64,000 nt of DNA from Rhabditoides inermis (lineage: Eukaryota; Nematoda; Chromadorea; Rhabditida; Rhabditidae). The notes under the pieces were generated by a model. That model did not search any database and had not been told where the DNA came from. It was given only the letters and a program-made list of their open reading frames with translations. Location: the NCBI GenBank assembly GCA_963966185.1, contig CAWZYM010000407.1, forward strand, positions 62,001 through 126,000, read 5' to 3'. The position numbers and the translations under genes were made by a program. This document shows positions 12,501-20,991 of this stretch, in pieces (position 1 is the stretch's first letter; the number at the start of each line of letters is the position of its first letter).

Positions 12501-15500
12501 AAGTACGTGAACGGACGAGGAGAGGAGGTGACTGTTACCGTCGACGTACCCGCCAATCAGAAGATGGACGTCGATTTCAAGACCCCGACGGCCTCTCTGA
12601 GGAAAAGATCCACCGCTACGCTAGATATCCTGGAGGAAAGAATGCAAGTGCTCGAGATGGCGCAAGACATTGTCTTCGAGAGGAGTCTAGGAGCAGATGG
12701 AGAACGATATCGACGCGACATCTGGACAGACATCCAGAACCAGGCAGCGAGGGTCGGCAACACGACTCGCGGATGGATTCAAGAAGGAAAAGCGCAGCTG
12801 CAATCGTACGTCGACGAAGTTCAGACCACTTTGCGAAAATTCGCTCTGTACATACTCGTACCTCTGCTCGTGTTGCTACTACTTGGAGTCATCGTCTACG
12901 TCGCCATTCGAATCTGTATCAGGAGGATGAACGACAGATCACTCGCGCATGAAATAGCCAAGGAGAACTTTCGCCTGCAGGAAATCAAGGAGAGGAAGGA
13001 GAAGTCTCTTCGGAAGGAGCAAGAGAAGAAAAGACGCCCGAGCAAGCCACCACCCCGACCCCCGCCACCAGTCGTCGCCGCGGTCACTATCGACATGGAC
13101 TCAGACGAGTACGAAGAAGAAGAGGAAGAGCAGTTCATACCAACACGCAGAAGAGGAGTGAGTAACAAAGCCACTCTCTTCTCGCTCGTGCCTATAGTGT
13201 GCGCTCTCGCCACCGGAGCCAACGCCGCCGACATTCCCCCTTTCGTCGCCGTTCATCTCAACAACCGACCGATTCTGCTACTCGTTGACGGAGGCTCCAG
13301 TCTGTCAATAATCCGAGAGGACGCGTTCATTCTGCTCACCGGAGGAGGCGTCTTCAAAAGCCGTGCCTTGAGCAGAGCCGGAGCAGCCAATGGGACAGCG
13401 ATTCGATTCATGGGACTAATGGACGGAGTGCTTAAATTTGGAGAGAGAGTGGAGCAACACGACTTCCGAGTCTGCAGAGAGGAGGACTTGCATTGCGCAG
13501 GCATTCTTGGACTAGATTTCTTTCGAGCCAAAGGACTCAGGATGGTTGTCGACCCCGCCAACAACTTTGTGGAGATTGGAGACCAACAGCTGCCAATCGT
13601 CAGACGTGGTCAGTCCGGCCACGACCACAAGGCCATCTACTTCGTCACCGCCAAGGAGGACATTACCCTTCCTGCACGCTCCGACAACTGTGTGGGTGGA
13701 GCAGTGCCGGAAGCCATTCCCCACGCGTGGGAGCTACTTGTAGAAGACGCCGAGGACCACACCAACTGCTTTCGAACAGGTCGCACCCTGGTTCACTCGC
13801 GGAACGGCGACGTACCATGCCGCTTGCTCAACCCTACAGACTCAGACATCGTCATCTGCGCCGGAGAGAAAATAGGATGCGCACAGATCATTGCTGATCC
13901 CTGGGAGGAGATGGAGAAGGACGACGGAGAGATTGTGAACACCATCGGACACATCCCACCAGAGGCTCACTGGGAGCACGAGCTGCCACAGGACGTCAAG
14001 GAGGACGACATCGCAGCCCGCGTGTCACTCGACGACAGCGTCTTCGACGACAGGGAGAAGGAGGCGCTGCGCGAGACTCTTCGCCGCAACTCGGATGCTT
14101 TCGTTGGACGAGATGGACGGATTGGACGCTACAGAGGAACCGTCAAACACCGGATAGATCTCATTCCGGAAGCGACTCCGTGCCGACAGCGACCATACCG
14201 CATTCCTCTGGAAAAGAGGGAGGAAATAGACAAGCAGCTGACCGAGCTGCAGCGACAGGGAATTATCACTCCCAGCACTTCCCCGTTTGCTTCTCCGATT
14301 GTGCTGGTGAAGAAAGCGGACGGACGCTCGTGGAGGTTCACTGTGGACTACCGCGCACTCAACCGAATCACGAAGCCCCAGACCTACATACTGCCGCTAA
14401 TCACGGACTTGCTGGATACCGTCGGAGGAAAATCTATCTACTCGGTGATAGATCTGCAGCAGGGTTTTTTCCAGATGGCCCTGGAACCTTCCCACAGACA
14501 CAAGACAGCATTTACGTCACACAGGGGACTGTTCGAGTTCACTGTCGTACCCATGGGAGTTTCTGGAGCGCCGACAACGTTCCAGAGAGCAATGGAGGAG
14601 TGTCTCAAGGATCTGAAAGCTGCCACTTTCATATATCTGGACGATATCGCCATCGCCTCGGAAACATCGGAACAGCATCTTCGCGACATCGAGGAAGTCC
14701 TAGAGCGAATACGTGAAGCCGGACTGAAGCTGCGCGCGGACAAGTGCGCATTCGGCCTGAAGGAGATTCCGTACTTGGGATTCTTAGTCTCGAAGGATGG
14801 AGTGCGAGCCGACCCTCGCAAGATCGCCCCGCTTGCCGAGTACCCCCGCCCCACCAATGCCACGGAAACAAAAGCGTTCTTGGGAGCCGCCGGGCACTAC
14901 AGGCGATTCATCCCGGAATTTTCGGACACCGCTGAACCGTTGAGCCGTCTGCTCAAGAAGGAGAACAAGTTCGTCTGGGAGAAAGAGCAGCAGGACGCTT
15001 TCGAGAAAATCATCAAGAGAATCATCACAGCGCCGACTCTCGCGCCGCCTCGCCTCGGGCACCCATTCGAGATCGTCACCGACGCAAGCAAGGTGGCCAT
15101 CGCCGGCTGTCTACAGCAAGAAGACGAAGCAGGGATTGTGAGACCTGTGGCATTCACAAGCCGCCGCCTCAATTGTCATGAAGAACGCTACCCAGCGATC
15201 GAACTTGAAGGGTTGGCGATCTGCCACGCCGTTCGCGAGTTCGCCTGCTACATCACTGGAGCACGGACCGTCGTCTACACCGACCACGCCCCCCTGAGAG
15301 CGCTTATGACAGGAGCCGCCGTCGAAGGACGCCTACAGAGATATCAGTTGTCGCTACAAGCGTTCGACTTGGAGATCCGCCACAAGCCCGGAAAGCTGAA
15401 CGTCGTTGCGGACGCCCTATCGAGGCACCCCCCTCAACCTGCAGAAGCCCGTCAGATAAAGCCGCCCGCCCACCAGATGCCGCCCCACGTCGCCCACCAG

Positions 15501-17615
15501 ATGCCCGACGTCGCCCGTCAGATGAACCCGTCGGCCCACCAGATGCTGCCCCACGTCGCCCACCAGATGCCCGACGTCGCCCGTCAGATAAAGCCGCCCG
15601 CCCACCAGATGCCGCCCTACGTCGCCCACCAGATGCCCGACGTCGCCCGTCAGAAGAACCCGCCGGCCCACCAGATGCCGCCCCACGTCGCCCACCAGAT
15701 GCCCGACGTCGCCCGTCAGATGAAGCCGCCCGCCCACCAGATGCCGCTCTACGTCGCCCACCAGATGCCCGACGTCGCCCGTCAGATGAACCCGTCGGCC
15801 CACCAGATGCTGCCCCACGTCGCCCACCAGATGCCCGACGTCGCCCGTCAGATGAACCCGTCGGCCCACCAGATGCCGCCCCACGTCGCCCACCAGATGC
15901 CCGACGTCGCCCGTCAGATGAAGCCGCCCGCCCACCAGATGCCGCCCTACGTCGACCACCAGATGCCCGACGTCGCCCGTCAGATGACGCCGGCCGCCCA
16001 CCAGATGCCACCCCAGTCCGCCCACCAGATGCCCGACGTCGCCCGCCAGATGGACCAGCCCGCTCATCAGACGCCGTTCAACGCCGTCAATCAGCCCTGC
16101 GTCAACCAGCGAGAGCCCTGCCAGGAGATTGCTCAAGCTGATGTGCCGACGCCGACCGAACCAGTCGCTCACACTCCCGTCGACATCCCATCATCGTCTG
16201 TCAATCTCATCAATGCACCCAAGGTCGCCAAACCCTCGTCATTCATCACCCTCGAGGAGTTCAAAGAGCGACAGAACGAGCTGGACCCCGCCGGATTCGT
16301 GATCGACAACGACGGACTGATGAGGAATTCGAATGGACAGCTTGCCGTTCCGGAATCTCTTCGCCGACGACTATTGCAGCAGATGCACAGATGTCCCCTC
16401 ACCGGAGCACATCTCGGAGCCGCCAAGATGAAGGAGAAAGTCGCAGAGCGCTACGTTTGGAGAGGAATGATGCGGGATGTGACGAATTCAGTGAGATCGT
16501 GCAGAAACTGCCAACGGAGGAAAACACCTGCCGCACTTGTCGGGAAGGAGCCGATGTCAATCCCGGAACAGCCCACAGGAAGCATGGACATATGCCACTG
16601 CGACATATCCGGACCGTACCCGCTCTCTACCTCCGGAAACAAGTACGCCCTAGTGACTGTGGACGCCTTCTCCAAGTTTGCCACCGTCACTGCGATGCCC
16701 GACCAGCGAGCCGACACTGTGATCGACGCATTTCTACACGGAGTTGTCTACACTCAAGGAGCGCCGCAGACTCTTGTCACAGACCAAGGCAGGAATTTCA
16801 CTTCCGACTCTTTCAAGAAGGCTCTATCGGAACTCGGAATCACCCATCGATGCTCGACCGCTTTTCACCAGCAGTCCAATGGTCAAGTGGAACGCTACAA
16901 CCGCACCCTCGGAGACATGGTTGCCACTCTGGCCGCGGGATCCGCCGAGTCGTGGGACGAGTACTTATCGCCAGCGACACTCGCCTACAACACATCCGTG
17001 CACGCCGAGACCGGATTCACACCCTTCTTCCTACAACACGGACGCGAGTGCTCACTGCCACTGGATAGGCTACACCACCGACCCACCGCACAGTACCACG
17101 ACGCGGAGTCCTTTGTCGAAGCGATGTTGTGCAGATTAAAGACCGCCAGTACCATCGTGAAAGCGCAACTGGAGATTGGAGTGGAAAAGAGGAAAGAGTA
17201 CTTCGACGCATCAAAGAAGGTGCGCGGAAGCAACCTGGAGAAAGGAGAGCAGGTCTTGCTTAGGAATCCGCAACCGCCGCCAGGAACATCAAAGAAGCTC
17301 TACATGCAATGGAAAGGACCACACGTCATCGTGGAAATGCGTCCCCCGAACGCAGTCATCGAGGACATGAGCGGGAGACACCGCCAGACCGTTCACCTCG
17401 ACCGACTGAAGAAGTTCCACATTGACGAGCCAGAAGAAGGAGACTCTCCCACGAACTCCGGCGCAGCTCCCGCCGATGCCAGCACTGACGCTGCTGATGC
17501 CGGCGCCCCTTCCGCCGATGCCGGCGCACGTCCCGCCGATGCCGCCTCGCATGGAGCGATGGCGACGAACCCGGAGCAGCTTCGGCGCTCCGCCCGCCTC
17601 ATGATGAAGAGATGA
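9528..17615 (+). CDS. Gag / envelope-like / Pol polyprotein, 2695 codons
   Basis: Single intact frame. Residues about 45-210 form a capsid-type Gag; the Q-rich, Arg-containing tail (about 245-400) has no CCHC knuckle. Residues 402-1210 are an envelope-like glycoprotein (separate entry). A retropepsin-like protease has its putative catalytic Asp at 1254 in the motif LLVDGGSS, where D-T/S-G is usual. The RT carries YLDD at 1703-1706. RNase H starts around Asp 1852. A tandem-repeat linker (about 1975-2180) follows, then the integrase: HHCC finger at about 2285-2330 and catalytic Asp 2359, Asp 2419 and Glu 2455 (35 residues between the last two). The C-terminal end is basic. The first in-frame ATG after a stop at 9528 is taken as start. 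How a membrane protein inside the polyprotein is separated from Pol is unclear (see the splice sites at 13158 and 17750). Confidence 0.93.
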   Translation: MSGSETIRPAARGTRVADLRLIAEAIAKAGAQSAATEMALKRLPTYSGEDSESFAAFVRSFNAVMRSSGGDEDMALELLPLRLEGYAKIVYSQLDDSNKTSWNDALSALRAGMGPLKFAESARRTLEKAKQKENERVLVFARRIEDLGEDAYPAGTARTDAVARALRNGVRKDLRRTVLRMDETASLSDMLQRLTREEDILLQMREEDDKLEKLAEKLDKLLDKKEQEDREEKEEPTVQAVYTQPPPTNNGNPKKFRRFNQQNQGRNGWNARQEQWIPQQPQQQFAHPPQYPGNWNPAPQQQNWQAPWQESQPVQQQFGGAQHGQQVGQPHLQETWQLNQQPRQQQQQQSSQQQWSHPPHGQWQQHTGQGQSNVQQPQQWNRTNGQGRNRRFNNGTAASINMITLVSLCLLAIPFASAQTAGSRPLEMRRQFTYPNGTVVDLDSPTSAPLPTPAPRTTPTFPPPTQPPTTRSPTTRSPTTRPPTTRPPTTRSPTTHLPPTTPPPTHPPSTRAPPASARQMTAHPTPPPTQHTSSPSTRREVPPDNKYYRCSGGTGSFLYKLPEPFSRCDSVIERDVRAVNASLFLEQPVVRRAPASSCTRQRRIVCGSHFFWTTLTILRDSLELKATSASECKEMARTKRLGPVPLYPVVEGLYHSRLPFYFTPKVFGESCETFDNFILREGEVQETGTLLTSDLGDISDCSFDTESCESDSTMTVWKADSPRSTVCPYTLDRHVEALATQDGLLIQSEDTFLPWNSAFPVFHECIGSGYASNGYIVVIGGHVSDLLNRSDRRNLRVARMAGNDGIVVQSPEARSKLWEVLERFWRRVYPDEPVTTMAIDETLRRAATIWDNDHRIKREIGEELLGAVNYVASEFSTQLRSLAAATQQRLCRLEQRNALVIRGLARLDPTAAAQLALQREDVSAVFEGEVLRVTPCKSVTVTPIAGLNCFIDTPVMINNDRFFVRAGSKILEEHSSPAVCSPNTAVFKSGGKYVNGRGEEVTVTVDVPANQKMDVDFKTPTASLRKRSTATLDILEERMQVLEMAQDIVFERSLGADGERYRRDIWTDIQNQAARVGNTTRGWIQEGKAQLQSYVDEVQTTLRKFALYILVPLLVLLLLGVIVYVAIRICIRRMNDRSLAHEIAKENFRLQEIKERKEKSLRKEQEKKRRPSKPPPRPPPPVVAAVTIDMDSDEYEEEEEEQFIPTRRRGVSNKATLFSLVPIVCALATGANAADIPPFVAVHLNNRPILLLVDGGSSLSIIREDAFILLTGGGVFKSRALSRAGAANGTAIRFMGLMDGVLKFGERVEQHDFRVCREEDLHCAGILGLDFFRAKGLRMVVDPANNFVEIGDQQLPIVRRGQSGHDHKAIYFVTAKEDITLPARSDNCVGGAVPEAIPHAWELLVEDAEDHTNCFRTGRTLVHSRNGDVPCRLLNPTDSDIVICAGEKIGCAQIIADPWEEMEKDDGEIVNTIGHIPPEAHWEHELPQDVKEDDIAARVSLDDSVFDDREKEALRETLRRNSDAFVGRDGRIGRYRGTVKHRIDLIPEATPCRQRPYRIPLEKREEIDKQLTELQRQGIITPSTSPFASPIVLVKKADGRSWRFTVDYRALNRITKPQTYILPLITDLLDTVGGKSIYSVIDLQQGFFQMALEPSHRHKTAFTSHRGLFEFTVVPMGVSGAPTTFQRAMEECLKDLKAATFIYLDDIAIASETSEQHLRDIEEVLERIREAGLKLRADKCAFGLKEIPYLGFLVSKDGVRADPRKIAPLAEYPRPTNATETKAFLGAAGHYRRFIPEFSDTAEPLSRLLKKENKFVWEKEQQDAFEKIIKRIITAPTLAPPRLGHPFEIVTDASKVAIAGCLQQEDEAGIVRPVAFTSRRLNCHEERYPAIELEGLAICHAVREFACYITGARTVVYTDHAPLRALMTGAAVEGRLQRYQLSLQAFDLEIRHKPGKLNVVADALSRHPPQPAEARQIKPPAHQMPPHVAHQMPDVARQMNPSAHQMLPHVAHQMPDVARQIKPPAHQMPPYVAHQMPDVARQKNPPAHQMPPHVAHQMPDVARQMKPPAHQMPLYVAHQMPDVARQMNPSAHQMLPHVAHQMPDVARQMNPSAHQMPPHVAHQMPDVARQMKPPAHQMPPYVDHQMPDVARQMTPAAHQMPPQSAHQMPDVARQMDQPAHQTPFNAVNQPCVNQREPCQEIAQADVPTPTEPVAHTPVDIPSSSVNLINAPKVAKPSSFITLEEFKERQNELDPAGFVIDNDGLMRNSNGQLAVPESLRRRLLQQMHRCPLTGAHLGAAKMKEKVAERYVWRGMMRDVTNSVRSCRNCQRRKTPAALVGKEPMSIPEQPTGSMDICHCDISGPYPLSTSGNKYALVTVDAFSKFATVTAMPDQRADTVIDAFLHGVVYTQGAPQTLVTDQGRNFTSDSFKKALSELGITHRCSTAFHQQSNGQVERYNRTLGDMVATLAAGSAESWDEYLSPATLAYNTSVHAETGFTPFFLQHGRECSLPLDRLHHRPTAQYHDAESFVEAMLCRLKTASTIVKAQLEIGVEKRKEYFDASKKVRGSNLEKGEQVLLRNPQPPPGTSKKLYMQWKGPHVIVEMRPPNAVIEDMSGRHRQTVHLDRLKKFHIDEPEEGDSPTNSGAAPADASTDAADAGAPSADAGARPADAASHGAMATNPEQLRRSARLMMKR
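10731..13157 (+). other. Envelope-like glycoprotein domain inside the polyprotein
   Basis: It starts at an in-frame Met (residue 402) followed by a typical signal peptide (hydrophobic core then ASAQ). Next come a Thr/Pro-rich mucin-like stretch (about 435-520), a cysteine-rich ectodomain with several NxS/T sites (NAS, NRS, NTT), three basic furin-like motifs (RIKR at 855-858, LRKR at 1024-1027, RYRR near 1060), and a membrane anchor of about 23 residues (about 1108-1130). A basic then acidic cytoplasmic tail ends at 1210. This is the architecture of a type I viral fusion glycoprotein (inference from layout). I cannot assign a family. An acceptor-like CCGCAG lies 14 nt upstream of its Met, which would allow separate expression. 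Confidence 0.7.
13158..13163 (+). promoter_or_regulatory. Strong splice donor between env-like and protease parts
   Basis: GTGAGT preceded by GGA, exactly at the end of the envelope-like cytoplasmic tail and in codon phase 0. With the acceptor at 17745-17750 it would define a 4593-nt intron comprising protease, RT, RNase H and integrase. Downstream of the acceptor the same phase stays open for 17 codons before a stop, which would give the glycoprotein its own C-terminus. Predicted only. Confidence 0.5.
15467..16060 (+). repeat. 66-bp tandem repeats in the RNase H-integrase linker
   Basis: About nine in-frame units of 66 bp encoding a 22-residue unit rich in AHQMP and VARQM. The frame is open throughout. 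Units differ by a few bases (N/K, S/P, H/Y changes), so they expanded recently. Nothing suggests a catalytic role. It lengthens the tether between RNase H and integrase. Confidence 0.85.
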
Positions 17616-18034
17616 GTCTTTATCTAATTTGTTTCGATGTTAATGTGAATGTTTTGATTTTAAAATGACTTATAATTTTGATAATTTTGTAGAAAATTCA
17701 AAAAAAAAACATTATGTACTATTCGTCTGCCTTGGTTTGGAAAATTGCAGACCTACGGAGAGGACGAAGACAGGGACAAGGCCGCGTCGAGAGCGCCGCG
17801 CTGAGCTGTCTACGAAGACGACGACTGCGAGAAGGGCAGTGCCGAGCAGAGGAAGACGACTACAGCGCCGCGCCAGCCCTCTTCGAACTCCTTCGCCGTC
17901 GCCGCATACCCATTTTCCAACTCACACTATATTTCACCTACACCATGTATCCACACTATTCATATTATGTATAAGTTCACAACTCATATTGTTTATTGAT
18001 GACGACGAGGACGCCGTCTTACGGGGAATGGGCA
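17616..18034 (+). other. 3' region of the retroelement, with acceptor and polypurine tract
   Basis: Contains an A-run (17701-17709), the acceptor AAAATTGCAG (17741-17750), an acidic/basic short reading frame after it, and just before the 3' LTR the purine-rich GGGGAATGGG (18023-18032), the likely polypurine tract. Confidence 0.6.
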
Positions 18035-18383
18035 TGTGAGGGGTCAGACAGCATAGCTGGCTGGCTCCGCCCCCTCCTCGCTTGTCGCTGCGCTATGGAG
18101 ACCTGGAGAGCGGTCGGTTCTCTCTGGGACCGCTCTCCCCTCTCTTTGTCTAATAAACCCTTCTCTCTTATCTAGTGTCTTGGGTATTGTGAGTGGGAGT
18201 GAGTTGGACCGTAGTGCAGTGGGCCTGCCGAGCCGTGGCATATGAGCACGGCTCTGCCCGGTATAGGTTGGATTGGGAGGCTAGAGGGTGGATGTGAGTG
18301 GGGTAAGCTCCAAGGATAAGGGAGAGGTCTTATCCCCACTGTAACCTAGGTCTCTTGGTATGTCTAGAACCTAGCACATTACA
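18035..18383 (+). repeat. 3' LTR of the gag-env-like-pol element
   Basis: Identical by eye to 6040-6388, with AATAAA at 18152-18157. Followed by the GTAC target duplication. Confidence 0.95.
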
Positions 18384-18914
18384 GTACTGTGCTACTTGAT
18401 TCGAGATAAACATTCTGATTCTTCTGATTCTGATTCCACTGCGAAGGCCACGCGATGATAAACGAGAGCTATGGCTGTTATGATAGTACTAGACAACTAA
18501 TTATTGATGGAGGCCAAAATCAGTGCTGGTAAGCTGACCGAAATTTCAAACATGGAAAAGCCGGAACTAGGCCGTTAGAGCAAAAAAACAAAGACGCAGA
18601 CCATTGATACATCTATTCGCGAAACAAAGTCACTAGATGCGCTCAGCCATACGGCAAAAGACCTGTATACTACAACCTTTACCTCGCTTCTCACCACGCT
18701 ATATTAACTAAGACAAATAAGGTCACAACTGAGCGAAAAAACCAACACTGAAAATCTCTAAACCACACAAATCGCTTAGAATTGAGAAACCCATGAAAAC
18801 TGACAGAAACGATCTAAAACGTAAATTATATAATCTATATACACATATAAAACAACCCAGTGAAACAATAAAACATTCTAAAACGCCAAAAACGCTTGAA
18901 AGCAACCGCACGGC

Positions 18915-19026
18915 AACATAAAAGCCGTAGAATGGAGAGCCTTCCGCCTACGAAATACGAATTGTCCGAGCGGAGCGGTTCGCGTCGCGGTCAGATGGTG
19001 GCGCTGGAGCGCGAAAACGCCACATT
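18915..19026 (+). repeat. 112-bp dispersed repeat, copy 2
   Basis: Matches 1401-1512 exactly by eye. The remaining sequence of 18388-19307 is intron without recognisable content, apart from a short TC run near 19281-19296. Confidence 0.75.
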
Positions 19027-19307
19027 ATAAAACAATGTGAGCCGGTTCACATTTTTGTGAAAATGTGTGTGGAACAGAACGCGTTTTTTTGGCGGGGTTT
19101 TCCGCTTTTGAACGGTATCCGGCATGCGTAATATTGGAGGGAAAACGGTGTACGGAAACTCGCAACTCAATTTATCTCAGTTCAACTCAGTTCGTGTCAG
19201 TTTAACAATGAATCCAGTTCCGCACACAATTTGAAGAAGAACGTGCGCGGTGAACAGATTTACTTTACTTTTCTGGCCACTCTCTCTCTCTCTCTCCCCC
19301 AACCCAC

Positions 19308-20467
19308 TTGAACTCTGTCCACAGCGTGGAGAAGTAATACTTGACGTAGCCCGCATAGGTCAGCAGGGGAGGACGCTTCGGCGGGTCTGAAAGAGACAGA
19401 ATTAGTCACATCTTCACACACTAATAACTGTTCTTCCCCACTTTTCTTCTAACTGATCTACTCGGAATCGTCGCCTAGCGTACAGTGTGCGATAGATCAA
19501 TTGGCGAAACTTGAGCGAGAGAGAAAGAGAGAAAGAGAGGTCATCGAGTAGTTTCTTTGTTTCGACTGCATGCGTTTTTGATATTTACTTACCACGATCT
19601 TCAGTGCAACTTCTAGAGAGAAATCGATTCTACAGTCAACCGCGAACTATTCAACTATCTGACCATTATTCAGTACCACTGCATTCTCCTTAGCTATCTC
19701 TCCCCACTCACTCTCCTCCAGTCTCTTCGCATATGCCCGTCTCCATTTGACATCCGGCAGGAGACAGGCAGTGATGAGGGCAAGGACGAGAGAGCCTGAA
19801 TGGGGAAAGAGGGTTAAACCACATTCTAGTATGTTTACCAGTATGTATACAGTACCAGAGAGCCTGAATGGAATAGGGTTCAGTAAACTAACAAGTCAAT
19901 ACAAGTCAATTGTAAGTCCATACGTTTCACCTGCACATCAAATCTAGGACATACTCAGACATACTCAAATAGTATTTTGGGGATTTTTGGCATCGGATAT
20001 CACTCGTGTATTCAACCCAAAAAACAGTCTGGACAGTGTTCCCTAAAATGTGCATTACCCTACCGTAACCGACCAGTGGATATGTAGTTGGATACATACT
20101 CAGTCCGATCTCTTGTAGGGGTCTACATTATTTATAACCTACAGTATACCTATCCACCTACAGTATCCCTATCGTACCCCACCGGTGGATATGTAGATAA
20201 GTACAAAGCTTGGTTTGTACAGTATACCTTTATAACTACAATACTACAAACTACAGTATCCCTACCGTAACCAATACAATATGAAATACAGTATACCTAC
20301 AGTATCCCTACCGTAACCCACCAGTTGATATGTAGTTGAGCAGTCTGTAGTCAGGAGTGGGTGAGAAGGCGACGATCAGCTGGGAGACGAGATAGGAGAG
20401 GAACTTGCCGAGGAGAAGGGCAGAGCGGGTGAGTGACGTCACCCTGATGAGTCATCTCTCTCTCCCT

Positions 20468-20518
<51 letters not shown>

Positions 20519-20953
20519 TACCACGGATAGTCTTCCTTATCCACTTTCAGGTAGATATAGGATAGATATGCGATCTCCGTTGCCGTCGCACATCCGTAGA
20601 TCAGTTCGATCACCTGAAAATATGTTTCATTTGTAAGCAACTTGGATACGTTTCGCAACGTTTCATGGATTATACATTTTAGTGATTTCGTAGCAATGTT
20701 CCGTTCGGAAAGTTTTAAGTTTCGGATAAAAAGTAAACTACGACTCATTCAAACAATATGATCGAAAACGTTGTGATAAAATAAAATAAAATAATACACT
20801 CTATTCTCACTTGTTGCACAGCAGTGCTCGCCAGTGCGCAGTCGAATAGTATCCAGCCTGGAAGGGTACTGTAGGGTTACTGTTCCTGGGTTACTGTACT
20901 TGATATTACAAAAAAGGACAATGTGAGCGGGAGAGAGATGGGAGGAGGAGAAG

Positions 20954-20991
<38 letters not shown>

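Larger units (their letters stand above)
6036..18387 (+). mobile_element. Complete Ty3/gypsy-type LTR retroelement, gag-env-like-pol
   Basis: 349-bp LTRs at 6040-6388 and 18035-18383 are identical by eye, start TG and end CA, and are flanked by a 4-bp target duplication GTAC (6036-6039, 18384-18387). A primer-binding site follows the 5' LTR, then a 3.1-kb leader, one 2695-codon ORF (9528-17615), a 420-bp 3' region and a weak polypurine tract. Domain order in the ORF is capsid-type Gag, signal peptide plus envelope-like glycoprotein, protease, RT, RNase H, integrase. RT before integrase with a DD35E core places it in the Ty3/gypsy (Metaviridae) group. Identical LTRs and an intact ORF point to a recent insertion. 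It sits in the opposite orientation to its host gene, inside intron 8. Confidence 0.95.
114..19307 (-). other. Giant intron 8 of the SLC19-type gene, filled with mobile DNA
   Basis: It runs from the GTGGGT donor after exon 8 to the CTCCAG acceptor before exon 9. It contains, left to right, a 79-bp and a 112-bp dispersed repeat, a foldback element (2347-4613), a minisatellite (about 5140-5430) and a complete LTR retrotransposon (6040-18383). The other introns of the gene are roughly 50 to 900 bp. The stretches 275-1400, 1590-2346, 4616-5139 and 5431-6035 show no coding exon, RNA gene or recognisable element to me. Confidence 0.75.

Noticed and set aside
15304..16172. Minus-strand open frames of about 235-250 codons
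   Set aside because: Shadows of the 66-bp tandem repeat inside the sense polyprotein; Gly/Arg/Ser or His/Val periodic composition only.
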